Notes: generated by a model from the sequence alone, not told the origin. DNA of 64,000 nt from CAIZGX01 sp044239865 (GCA_044239865.1 JBIIAO010000002.1:744001-808000), one strand, 5' to 3'. Shown: positions 7,323-15,597, counted from the first letter of the stretch. Numbers and translations are program-made.

Positions 7323-10046
7323 CTACCTCAAAATCAAAACCTTTTTACTTATTTGTTCTCCACCAGCCAATTCGATTTGCAGTATATACACACCTTCACT
7401 TAGTGCAGATACATTTATAAGGTCAGCTTTTCCAGATTTAATCAGTACCTGACCATTAATAGAAACTATTCTCAAGTTCTCTATTTGCTCATTACTTCCT
7501 GTAAAATCAATATAGATTTCAGTCGAAGCAGGATTGGGATATATTTTTATTCCCTGCGGGTTTTCTTCAGTCAAACTGGTTACTGTAAATTGATTCGTAG
7601 ATCCGCAACCATCAAAATCTACCACTGCTACCGTCATCACATTTCCAGTTGTGTCAATTGAAATCTGATAAGGTTCTACGCCTCCTGTTACGATAACCTC
7701 TTGATTAACCATGTTGATTTGCAGGGTGTCCAGCAAGCAGCAAAGGTATGTATTGCCGCCTGCGGGTTGACCATTCGGATAATAGATGTTTAGGATGGAT
7801 TGCAAGATATTAGCCCGGTTCTGGGCCTCGTCTGAATTGTAAGTCAATGATTTCAGGTAATGCCAACCTACCCCATAATCAGGATCGGCTGTTGGGCCCT
7901 CCGTGTAAAGATTTGGATATACTGACAGGGCGTAATTGACGAATGCCGCGTTGTCAGCAGGAATCAGGTTGAAATAATTTTGAAGTCTGTTGTAGATCGT
8001 GAGAGAAGGCAGCACGCCTGACTGGGTCAATGTGTCTTGGAGCGCAACTGAATCTTGCGGAAGAATTCCAAAAACATGGAATAGGGGGCGCAAATCTGCC
8101 TGCGCTGCAACTGACATTCTGAGTATCCTCCCGTCATTATCCTGGTCATTGATGCCATGGTCGATCCCATTCTCAAAGTCTATGGATTCCTGTTTCCAAA
8201 AATTTCTGAGTGGACACCATCCCAGCATATTGACGATTTCAAAATAATGCCCATACCCTCGGTGCTGGTAACGTACTTCGTTTGTGGTAGAATTTAAAAT
8301 AATTCTAGCTGAACCAAATGAATTGGAAACCATTCTGTGTGTGGCGGTCTTGTCGATGTCAAACGTATTCGGAACGAAGCTGTAATTTACGGCTACATTC
8401 AAGTCTTCTCCCAGGCCATAATTCATGGCCATGATGTATGGGAAATTGACTAAAGCCTCCTCTTCTCCCGCAAATTGGGAAATCGCCAGCGCATGCCCGG
8501 TTTCATGAAAGTTCGTCTCATCATCAGGTCCAGGACCATTAATGAAATAAGCCGGGCCAGGTACATCGGTATAGTTGAGCGGTGTGTTTGACATAGGATA
8601 ACCGATTGAATAAACACCAACCCGTATATCTACATCAGCAATCATATACATATTGTGTTTGTCTGGAATGATCTGCCTGGCTAAAATGGAATTAACACCC
8701 CTTACGGCCTCCTCCCAGTCCAGCATGCTTTGCATGAGATCATATTGGCCGGGCACAATGGAATGCTTAGGAATGGTAAACATCACATTGTCCGTTTCAA
8801 AAACAGCCCAGGGACCGGGCTTGCTCAGTTCCGCGTTGAAATCAGTTGTTTCATAAAATGACTTCAATGAAAAGAAGGGGGCTTCCACGCCATTGTTCAC
8901 AGTGACCTGGACAATATCATCGTCGGCGCCGTAGGGGACGAGGATAGAAATCGCTCCTCCAAGGGGATTGAACACTTCAATGGTGTTTGAATTGATCAAG
9001 AATTTTTTAGAAATCCTGTCAAATCGTAGAAACGTGGGACGGTTTGTTAAATCCCAATCATGTGAACCCACCCTGATCCAATAGTCCTGGCCAACCAGGC
9101 TATTCGGTACTGTAACTGTCGCCACACTTCCGGGAGATAAATACAAACCAGTAGGTCGAAGTGCGTGATCGGTTCCATCTCCATTAATATCGTAGTAAGG
9201 GTTCATCCCATCCGGGTCTTCAAAATTAGCACGGATGGGTACTGATACACCAATGGTTGAATCTGCCGGCGGGGCAACAAATCCCGGGAAAGTTGTGCAT
9301 GCACCATACTTCCAGCCATCGAGGTGTTGCGGATAATTTCCATAAACACCCGAAGTGAAAACCTCATCGAAAATCCCTTGCTGAAGACCGATCATTGCCC
9401 GTTCAAGTTCCATACCTGGTGCAATGGCAGGGTCCTTAGAAAAGCCGTTTTGGGTGCCGGGAGTAGTAAAAAGTGCCCCGAATAAATTATCATAATCTGC
9501 AACCACGCTTTTAGACAGCAATATATTAGACTCACTGATGGCAAGGCATCCAGGGAATAGTGTGAAAATATTTTTGATCAATGTCAGTTCAACAGGAGTG
9601 AGTGTGATAGTTGCATTGATATGGTCCTGAAGATCATTCAGCGCATTCAGAACTAAAACGCAGGAGTCCGAACAATTTACAATGGTCGAGGCATAGGATC
9701 CAATGTTATTCGATCCGCTGTAAACAAGCAATCCATCCAGGTACAGCTCACAGCCGGCTGGCGTATAAATACCATCTCCCCAGGTATCATAGATTTCGAA
9801 GAACAAACAGGAGCTCGACGAAACGCAGATGCTGTCAGAATAGCTTGTATTGTCCAGGTAAACACCACCCTGCCCTCCTTGAAGAACAATAGTCCCTTGG
9901 AGATCAGACAGGGTCCAATACGTTTCTTCACCCCATGGATCGGTTAAAATATCGACTTTCACCTCAACTTGATTTGCTCCACATTGAGCAAAGCTGTAGC
10001 CAGTATATAGCGTCAGAAGGAAACTAATCAGTAGAATGTTTTTCAT
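7323..10046 (-). CDS. large secreted M60-like metalloprotease with T9SS sorting domain
   Basis: The 907-residue protein has a signal peptide ending at SFAQ (residue 21), an N-terminal beta-sandwich-like region with many cysteines, then an M60-type catalytic domain. Recognisable M60 features are RPTGLYLSPGSVATVTVP, the FNPLGGAISILVP strand and the zinc motif HETGH near residue 512 followed by GEEEALVN, which supplies the third ligand Glu. M60 enzymes cut glycoproteins such as mucins. The C-terminus is a type A T9SS domain (IYPNPASTEIYI near 830). It is predicted to act outside the cell on glycosylated proteins. It is flanked by attC-like elements E2 and E3, so it forms a single-gene cassette. 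Confidence 0.82.
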   Translation of the reverse strand: MKNILLISFLLTLYTGYSFAQCGANQVEVKVDILTDPWGEETYWTLSDLQGTIVLQGGQGGVYLDNTSYSDSICVSSSSCLFFEIYDTWGDGIYTPAGCELYLDGLLVYSGSNNIGSYASTIVNCSDSCVLVLNALNDLQDHINATITLTPVELTLIKNIFTLFPGCLAISESNILLSKSVVADYDNLFGALFTTPGTQNGFSKDPAIAPGMELERAMIGLQQGIFDEVFTSGVYGNYPQHLDGWKYGACTTFPGFVAPPADSTIGVSVPIRANFEDPDGMNPYYDINGDGTDHALRPTGLYLSPGSVATVTVPNSLVGQDYWIRVGSHDWDLTNRPTFLRFDRISKKFLINSNTIEVFNPLGGAISILVPYGADDDIVQVTVNNGVEAPFFSLKSFYETTDFNAELSKPGPWAVFETDNVMFTIPKHSIVPGQYDLMQSMLDWEEAVRGVNSILARQIIPDKHNMYMIADVDIRVGVYSIGYPMSNTPLNYTDVPGPAYFINGPGPDDETNFHETGHALAISQFAGEEEALVNFPYIMAMNYGLGEDLNVAVNYSFVPNTFDIDKTATHRMVSNSFGSARIILNSTTNEVRYQHRGYGHYFEIVNMLGWCPLRNFWKQESIDFENGIDHGINDQDNDGRILRMSVAAQADLRPLFHVFGILPQDSVALQDTLTQSGVLPSLTIYNRLQNYFNLIPADNAAFVNYALSVYPNLYTEGPTADPDYGVGWHYLKSLTYNSDEAQNRANILQSILNIYYPNGQPAGGNTYLCCLLDTLQINMVNQEVIVTGGVEPYQISIDTTGNVMTVAVVDFDGCGSTNQFTVTSLTEENPQGIKIYPNPASTEIYIDFTGSNEQIENLRIVSINGQVLIKSGKADLINVSALSEGVYILQIELAGGEQISKKVLILR

Positions 10047-10075
10047 TTTTGATTAATGTTAACTGTTATTGCATA

Positions 10076-10204
10076 GAACGGTTTGCAGATTTGCGATGTG
10101 GCGGACTTAGTAGCAGTATCATTCATTTTACCGCTAATGTTTATTAGAAGCAGAATGTTTCATTTACCACTAAACCCGCCATATTCGCAAATGTGCTGTT
10201 AGTG
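10076..10204 (-). repeat. attC-like palindromic element E3
   Basis: The arms 10085-10113 (starting GCAGATTTGCG) and 10166-10196 (ending CGCAAATGTGC) pair over about 30 positions with some five mismatches and one unpaired A, leaving a loop of about 50 bases. Outside the arms are AAC (10077-10079) and GTTAGTG (10198-10204). The latter contains the complement of the SulP stop codon. Single extrahelical bases, a long stem and AAC/GTT ends are the features by which integron attC sites are recognised. Confidence 0.65.
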
Positions 10205-11593
10205 GCTGGTTTTCTTCTTTTCCATTCTTTTGAAAGCATACTTGACCACAAAGTAAATAACCAGTGCAGAAAGTACACCAGTCAAAAAGTCCGTCATTGG
10301 CACCATTACAGCTGTATATAGCATCATTGCAAACTCAAACTTTCCTGAATGTTTGATTTCTTTAATTTCAGATGGTTTTATCATATTGCTGGCAACCCAA
10401 ACCAAAATTCCACCTATACAAGCCATAGGAATTAACTCCAAATATTGAGCTAAAAAATAAGCCATTGTTAATTTTAGAATGGCTTTGAAATAACCCGCTA
10501 GCGGAGTTGTTGCACCAGCTTTTATGCTTGTAGCGGTTCTTGCCAATGCACCTGTGCATGGGAAGCCTTGTACTAAAGGTGTGATGATCTGAACTAAACC
10601 TTGACCAAAGAATTCTTTGTCAGGATTAAATGGCGTTCTTTCATTTTTTGCTAATCTATCAGCCATCGAAGAACACAAAACACTTTCCACTCCTGATACA
10701 AATACGATACCAACCACAAAATACACAATATCAAGCATTACACCTCCATTCATTGAAGGTAAAAAAGGCATTTGCAATTTAAAAAAATTGTTAGGGATGG
10801 AACCATATAAATCTCGAACCAAAATTAAATTTTTGCCGGCCAGCACAGTAGCTGCTAATAATGTGGCTGTTCCCATCGCAATTACTGGCCCTGGTATATA
10901 AATAGAAATTTTAAGCAGATATTTTGCTAAAACAAAAGTGATTACCCCTATCAAAACCGACCAAATATTGATTACACCTAAATTGCCAAATGCTAAGTAT
11001 AAATTATGCAAAAGACCACCTTGAATATCTTCATCTTGCCCAAGGAAGTCCTTGAAATTTTCTACACCTAAAATATCTTCAAAATTAGTAAGAGCAATAG
11101 ATATAGCAATACCAATTGTAAATCCAACAATAATAGAATTAGGGACAAGTTTGGCGTATTTGCCTACACCATATATCCCCATAATAATAAGAATGATTCC
11201 CGAAATAATAGAAACCAATACTAAGAAACCGTGAGCTTGCTCAAAAGTACCACCATTTGCAGGATCACTGTACTTCGTAATCAAGGCTGCAATAACTGGA
11301 ATAAAAGCCGCTGTTGGCCCATATACTTGATATTTTGAACCACCAAAAGTTCTACCCACTACACACGCCAATGCACCTGCTATAATGCCATGTTCAGGTC
11401 GCATACCCATTGCCATAGCAAAGCCCATAGCCATTGGGATAGCTGTCATTGCTACGATTAAGCCAGCACTGAAATCTTTGTATGTTACTTTTAACCAATT
11501 TTCTTTGGTTAAGTCCTCCCATCGAGAATCAAAAAAGGTAAAAAATAATTTTATTCGTCCCATTGGGGTAGTCGGAAATTTTGCTTTATTCAT
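10199..11593 (-). CDS. SulP family anion transporter without STAS domain (likely bicarbonate or sulfate)
   Basis: The 464-residue membrane protein opens with YKDFSAGLIVAMTAIPMAMGFAMAMG, the SulP signature region, followed by about a dozen hydrophobic segments. SulP members normally end in a cytoplasmic STAS domain and run to 550-600 residues; this one stops at VVKYAFKRMEKKKTSH right after the membrane part, so the STAS domain is missing. SulP proteins carry sulfate, bicarbonate or other anions. Because it follows a beta carbonic anhydrase in the same operon, bicarbonate uptake is the best inference. The start is two bases after the stop of the frameshifted stress-protein gene, which suggests coupling. 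Its TAA stop sits inside attC-like element E3. Confidence 0.88.
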   Translation of the reverse strand: MNKAKFPTTPMGRIKLFFTFFDSRWEDLTKENWLKVTYKDFSAGLIVAMTAIPMAMGFAMAMGMRPEHGIIAGALACVVGRTFGGSKYQVYGPTAAFIPVIAALITKYSDPANGGTFEQAHGFLVLVSIISGIILIIMGIYGVGKYAKLVPNSIIVGFTIGIAISIALTNFEDILGVENFKDFLGQDEDIQGGLLHNLYLAFGNLGVINIWSVLIGVITFVLAKYLLKISIYIPGPVIAMGTATLLAATVLAGKNLILVRDLYGSIPNNFFKLQMPFLPSMNGGVMLDIVYFVVGIVFVSGVESVLCSSMADRLAKNERTPFNPDKEFFGQGLVQIITPLVQGFPCTGALARTATSIKAGATTPLAGYFKAILKLTMAYFLAQYLELIPMACIGGILVWVASNMIKPSEIKEIKHSGKFEFAMMLYTAVMVPMTDFLTGVLSALVIYFVVKYAFKRMEKKKTSH

Positions 11594-11594
11594 T

Positions 11595-11994
11595 TTATAT
11601 TGTTGTCAATTTTGATTTAGTGATGAATTTATTAGGATTTACACCCATTTTATACTCAAGATTTTTAGGCGCAAAATAGTTAGAAATGTCTTTACCTTCA
11701 AGAAAATTTTTGAAAGCATTTGTTGTAAAACCATGAAACGGAAGAATGTTTATTCTGCATTTTGCAGGATATTTTACTTTTATTTTCTCAAACATAGCTT
11801 CAAAATTTTTAGGCGTTTTTTCTTTTAAAAACTTTGTTTGACTATAAAGCAGTAAGTCTGTAATTGAATCGTCTATTAAAATCAGAAAACATCAATACAC
11901 ATTCAAAACCTTCTCCTTCATAGTTTTGAATAAAAGTGTCAAGTTGTTTTAGTGAGTTCGCACTAAAATCTGTCGGAATTAAAACTTCACTCAT
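11595..11994 (-). pseudogene. universal-stress-protein-like gene broken by one frameshift
   Basis: From ATG 11994 the minus strand reads MSEVLIPTDFSANSLKQL, the typical UspA opening, then hits a stop after about 50 codons. Removing one T from the four-base run complementary to 11886-11889 restores a single frame through LILIDDSITDLLLYSQ to the end at 11595, about 132 residues. Only the last 66 codons remain open from an internal ATG. It lies 25 bases after the carbonic anhydrase stop and two bases before the SulP start, so it is the middle gene of that operon. It is either a true one-base mutation or a sequencing error in a homopolymer. If translated as two parts it would not fold normally. 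Confidence 0.72.
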
Positions 11995-12019
11995 TTTTAT
12001 TCAATTTGAATTGCTGAAG

Positions 12020-12682
12020 TTAGTAGGTTTCATTGCTTTTTTTTACAATGAAAGTCATATCTGCATAGTAAGTAACTTGTCCTGTGGATAAATCGTGCAT
12101 TCCTCCAATAATACCAATTTCTCCGCTTTCTATCATGTGTTCAAGGATAGTACTTCTTTCCATGATGGCTTTTACGGTTCTTTTTACATTAATGGCAGCC
12201 ACATTTTCTACAAACTCAGCATTTTTTGAGGTGCGATTATCTTTAGTTTCCACTTCGTCATCTACTGCGGGTCTTATTTTTGCAAGCAAGGCTGTTAAAT
12301 TACCCATTTCGGCATGGTCACAGGCACCTTTTACTGCCCCGCACTTACTGTGGCCCAATACTACTATTATTTTTGAGCCAGCCAATTTGCAGGCAAATTC
12401 CATACTACCTAAGATATCTTCGTTAATGATATTTCCGGCAACTCTTACACTAAAAATGTCACCAAGTCCTTGGTCAAAAATAAGCTCAGCAGAAGTTCTG
12501 CTATCTATGCAGCTCAAAACCACAGCGAATGGATGTTGTCCGTCAGATGTTTCATTTGCCTGTTGTAACAGGTTGCGATTTGCCTTTAAATTATTGACAA
12601 ACCTTTTGTTTCCTTCTTCTAGCAATTTCAAAGCCATTGCAGGTGTAATAGCTTCTTGTAATTCCTTTGTTAATGTCTTCAT
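12020..12682 (-). CDS. beta-class carbonic anhydrase
   Basis: This 220-residue cytoplasmic enzyme interconverts carbon dioxide and bicarbonate. The zinc site is complete: Cys and Asp-Arg in CIDSR near residues 57-61, and HSKC near 111-114 in GHSKCGAVKGAC. The GxxFSVRVAGN-type segment (IFSVRVAGNIIN) also fits the family. It heads a minus-strand operon with a stress-protein-like gene and a SulP transporter, which suggests a small inorganic-carbon uptake module. No plain promoter box is obvious in the 45 bases upstream, where a half attC-like element at 12728-12754 begins. A second, unrelated gamma-class homologue lies at 24351. Confidence 0.94.
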   Translation of the reverse strand: MKTLTKELQEAITPAMALKLLEEGNKRFVNNLKANRNLLQQANETSDGQHPFAVVLSCIDSRTSAELIFDQGLGDIFSVRVAGNIINEDILGSMEFACKLAGSKIIVVLGHSKCGAVKGACDHAEMGNLTALLAKIRPAVDDEVETKDNRTSKNAEFVENVAAINVKRTVKAIMERSTILEHMIESGEIGIIGGMHDLSTGQVTYYADMTFIVKKSNETY

Positions 12683-12727
12683 TTTTTTAATATTTTTTTA
12701 TCGTTGTTGTTTTTAAACTTACCACCT

Positions 12728-12863
12728 TCGCCAAACGCCTGTTAGCGTTTCGTTGGTTCTTCTTCACAAGATCGTTTTGCCGAAGATAAAACTTAATCTT
12801 TAAAACTAGTTGTTGTTTCGAGTAGGATCAGGGCTCGCGCTTGCTTGCTGTTAGCGTTTCGTT
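12728..12863 (-). repeat. paired attC-like half-sites (element E5)
   Basis: A 16-base direct repeat CTGTTAGCGTTTCGTT occurs at 12739-12754 and 12848-12863, 109 bases apart with no gene between. The first copy continues leftward as GCCAAACGCCTGTTAGCG (12730-12747), 18 bases identical to the right end of element E7 (14583-14600). The matching second arms are missing, so these look like truncated or nested recombination sites, perhaps an empty cassette. Confidence 0.5.
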
Positions 12864-12911
12864 TGCTCAATATGTGTAGATTATTAACTGTTATTCAATT
12901 CTCAGAAATCC

Positions 12912-13898
12912 CTAAAATGTTCTCACTGCACGAACCCTTTTTATTGTATTCTTGTTATAAGACGAGTTTGCGTATGTCGTGCCTGAATCGAAAGCCATAC
13001 CCCATGCAGAATTAATATCATATTCAGTACTACTCCAATAACCACTTGGATCCATTTGAGTGGTCCCTGGAATTTGTGAAAAAGTCATTGAAACGTTAAA
13101 ATAATTATTCCAAAGCATATTTAATTCTTGAATGGATGGCAAATACCAATCACTCTGACCACTGCTAGTTGAATTCAAACATAAAACTGCAGCGCTACTT
13201 GTATGTCCGATTTGCGAAACAATAGAATTCGAGTTGCCTAATCCATTCCAATAACTTTGAGCAGATAAACCTATTAAGGTGTTGTCAACATTACTCCATC
13301 CAGACGCTCCACTTAAATCATTTAAATCAACCACAAGTCCGTGTTCTGCTCCTGAATTATCTTTCCATAAATGGAAAATAACCCCTCCGCCAAATACTTC
13401 ACCTATATAATGTACGAAACCTCCTACACCTGCTGGTCCTTGTGGACCCGTTGCGCCCTGTGGACCTGCTGCACCCTGAGGTCCTGACATGGAACTTCCA
13501 GAGTTTGCTGCATATAGTGCATATGGCACACTAAGTAATTGACTTGTGCCAGTTATACTGTAGCTTGATCCTCCCGATGGGTCTGTTTCTGTTTTTAAAA
13601 AATAAGGTCCGTTAGCCCAGTCAATTGTTGCGAAGTTACCCGAGACAACAGTTCCTCCACCAATTTCAATACTTACTAGACCATTGGTATTGGTTGTAGA
13701 GGTTTGAGTTTCCACGAAAATAGCAGTGCCACTTGGTGAAGTTTGTAAAATGCTAATTCGCATTCCAACGGTAGAGCTTGTTACTAGTGTATTTGATGTA
13801 TTACGAATTACTGCTTGATAGCTCATTTTGTTTGGTACTTGAGCAAAAACATTTGCAGTCATTAAAATTGCTGCACAAATAGTAATTATTCGTTTCAT
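12912..13898 (-). CDS. secreted collagen-like protein with C-terminal Lcl/DUF1566-type domain
   Basis: The 328-residue protein has a signal peptide ending at NVFAQ (residue 20), a beta-rich segment beginning PNKMSYQAVIRN, a short collagen-like Gly-X-Y run GPQGAAGPQGATGPQGPAG near residues 138-157, and a C-terminal domain with WYLPSIQELNMLW, GYWSSTEY and a final RAVR. That last pattern is typical of DUF1566 or Lcl C-terminal-like domains found in surface proteins. It follows a T9SS-type gene by six bases, in the same direction. The likely role is a surface or attachment protein; no enzymatic function is visible. Confidence 0.72.
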   Translation of the reverse strand: MKRIITICAAILMTANVFAQVPNKMSYQAVIRNTSNTLVTSSTVGMRISILQTSPSGTAIFVETQTSTTNTNGLVSIEIGGGTVVSGNFATIDWANGPYFLKTETDPSGGSSYSITGTSQLLSVPYALYAANSGSSMSGPQGAAGPQGATGPQGPAGVGGFVHYIGEVFGGGVIFHLWKDNSGAEHGLVVDLNDLSGASGWSNVDNTLIGLSAQSYWNGLGNSNSIVSQIGHTSSAAVLCLNSTSSGQSDWYLPSIQELNMLWNNYFNVSMTFSQIPGTTQMDPSGYWSSTEYDINSAWGMAFDSGTTYANSSYNKNTIKRVRAVRTF

Positions 13899-13904
13899 GA
13901 TTTC

Positions 13905-14393
13905 CTAATTTTTAATGATTTTAAATGATTGAACTTTCTTGTTTTCTTGGTTTACAACATTTATGAAGTAAGTAGCTGCCGGTAAACTCGCGGTGTTTAT
14001 TTGAGTTTGCTGAGCTGTTACTGGACCACTGGTTAACAATTTACCTTGCAAATCATAAAGCTGAAAGGCTAACTTCTCGTTGTTGTAATCGCTTATTTGC
14101 AAGGTTAAATTCTCTGAAGTCGGGTTTGGAAAAGTAATGAGCGAAAAGTTCAATGTTTTTTCATCTATGCCTACAGTGAAAATTTCGTAAGCATGTTGAA
14201 CACCTTGGGCTTGACTACCCGAACTACCTGTGTTGGTGGAGTATACTACCTGTCCGATACTGTATGCAACGGTTCCTCCGCTGCCTGTGGCATTTCCTCC
14301 ACTGGCGTTTGCTGATTCCTGGGCTTGTGCCAAGCCTGCCCATAACAGACCTGCAGTTAGGAACAAAATGGGGTTTGATTTGATTTTCATCAT
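13905..14393 (-). CDS. small secreted protein with T9SS sorting domain
   Basis: The 162-residue protein has a signal peptide ending at LAQAQ (about residue 24), a Gly/Ser-rich stretch (SGGNATGSGGTVAYSIGQ), and a C-terminal type A sorting domain (FPNPTSENLTLQ near 88, then QLYDLQGKLL). The mature part before the sorting domain is only about 55 residues. Such short SIGQVVY proteins commonly precede collagen-like partners in Bacteroidota, and here the gene is six bases upstream of one. It starts near the right edge of its cassette, 77 bases from attC-like element E7. Confidence 0.72.
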   Translation of the reverse strand: MMKIKSNPILFLTAGLLWAGLAQAQESANASGGNATGSGGTVAYSIGQVVYSTNTGSSGSQAQGVQHAYEIFTVGIDEKTLNFSLITFPNPTSENLTLQISDYNNEKLAFQLYDLQGKLLTSGPVTAQQTQINTASLPAATYFINVVNQENKKVQSFKIIKN

Positions 14394-14469
14394 CTTTTTT
14401 TACTTTTTATACTCGTTTTTATTTATCGTTTTTAATTGTTTTCTGTGTCGTTTCGGTTTTTCCAATGAA

Positions 14470-14600
14470 CGCTAACGTTCCGGCGCTTGGCGAGGTTGCG
14501 ACTTCGGAACGGATTATTTTCTGTTAAAGATAAAATTTCTTGCGAAAGGTAAAGGTGAACTCACTACAAAATTCGCAATCTTGCCAAACGCCTGTTAGCG
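14470..14600 (-). repeat. attC-like palindromic element E7
   Basis: This is the clearest element. The ends are CGCTAAC (14470-14476) and GTTAGCG (14594-14600), exact reverse complements. Inside, the arm GGCGCTTGGCGAGGTTGCGA pairs with the right arm (14568-14590) at about 21 of 25 positions, with three extra unpaired bases on the left side only. A seven-base outer core, an asymmetric spacer and a second box are the defining layout of an integron attC site. It begins 12 bases after the stop of the AlkD-like gene on the minus strand. Confidence 0.7.
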
Positions 14601-14612
14601 GTATGTGCCTTT

Positions 14613-15425
14613 TTATACTGTCTGTTTTTCAATTGTCCGTAATGCCTTTTTTATTATGTAAGCTGTTTCTTTCGTCTTGCTTTCTTTTCCCCATTTTTTG
14701 CAGGTTTCAATTACAAATTTCGGTTGAGTTTTACTTGCATCATTTAACCAATTTCCAACGCTGTCTTGGACATATTTTGCTTTGTCCGATTTCATAGGTT
14801 CTAAAATTGTCAAACCTAATTTCGGATTTTGTTTTAATTCCTCAATATGTTCACACCAAACTCCACGAGGTCGTGTCGCTTCACTTGCAAATCTTCTTAT
14901 ATTTTCGTCTTTATTTGTAGTCCAACTTGTCAATATATTTAAACTTTCTGTTAAGTTTTTTGCAATGCTTGGTCTAACTGCTAACCAACTAATTTCTCTT
15001 ACTCCAAAATGTTTGTCTGCTGAAAATGGTTGAATTTGTATAAGTTTTTGAGATATGTTCAATTTTTGATTTTTGCCTATTGTATATGTCGCCCAACAAC
15101 GAATTAAGTCCGATTTGTGGGTTGAAATTGTTTTCAGTATTTCGGTGTCGTCATTTTTTGTCGATTGATCAAAAAAACCTGTCCCAATTGCTTCGTTAAT
15201 GGTGTTTACAGTTTGCTTGTTTAAGTTCTCAATATCAGCTAAGATTGGTTTTAGATATTTTGTCCTATTCGTCTGTTTGAGCAAATTTTCAAGCAAAAGT
15301 CTCTGGTCAACAGCCAACCACTCAACAAGGTTTGCGGTTTCAATTTGTCCGTTGTTAAGTAGTTCCAAGATTTCTTTTGGAATGTCTTTTGTCGATTTTG
15401 AACCTTTTCTTTTAACTTCTTCCAT
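14613..15425 (-). CDS. AlkD-like HEAT-repeat protein (DNA alkylation repair family)
   Basis: The 270-residue protein is alpha-helical with HEAT-like repeats. Its most typical part is RRFASEATRPRGVWCEHIEE followed by KYVQDSVGNWLNDASKTQP, patterns found in the AlkD/AlkC superfamily. AlkD removes alkylated bases from DNA, but the catalytic Trp and Asp cannot be placed by eye, so enzyme activity is inferred from family only. Codon use is clearly AT-rich. It sits alone between elements E7 and E8, a one-gene cassette on the minus strand. Confidence 0.72.
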   Translation of the reverse strand: MEEVKRKGSKSTKDIPKEILELLNNGQIETANLVEWLAVDQRLLLENLLKQTNRTKYLKPILADIENLNKQTVNTINEAIGTGFFDQSTKNDDTEILKTISTHKSDLIRCWATYTIGKNQKLNISQKLIQIQPFSADKHFGVREISWLAVRPSIAKNLTESLNILTSWTTNKDENIRRFASEATRPRGVWCEHIEELKQNPKLGLTILEPMKSDKAKYVQDSVGNWLNDASKTQPKFVIETCKKWGKESKTKETAYIIKKALRTIEKQTV

Positions 15426-15474
15426 AATATATTTCTGTCAGTTATTGTCTAGTTTTCGGGTCTCGTGGCATTAC

Positions 15475-15556
15475 CGCTAACTAGATTATACACGCTACAA
15501 ACATACCCAATACATGTCATTGCAGCGTGATAGGCGTAGGTTTGTTGCGGTTAGCT
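15475..15556 (-). repeat. attC-like palindromic element E8
   Basis: The ends are CGCTAAC (15475-15481) and GTTAGCT (15550-15556). The inner arms CGCTACAAACATACC and CGTAGGTTTGTTGCG pair at 12 of 15 positions. An 11-base spacer is present on the left side only. Over about 75 bases it closely matches element E1, 10.8 kb away. It lies upstream of the AlkD-like gene, where the previous cassette of a minus-strand array would end. Confidence 0.62.
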
Positions 15557-15597
15557 AAAGGTAATAGTTTTATTTACAAATCGACTAATCTGCCTAA

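Noticed and set aside
12084..12716. A 210-codon plus-strand frame opposite the carbonic anhydrase gene
   Set aside because: The minus-strand frame has a full zinc site and family length; the antisense frame has no recognisable domain.
14540..14797. Plus-strand frame across element E7 and the AlkD-like 3' end
   Set aside because: It reads through the palindrome arms and the complement of a real gene; no coding features.
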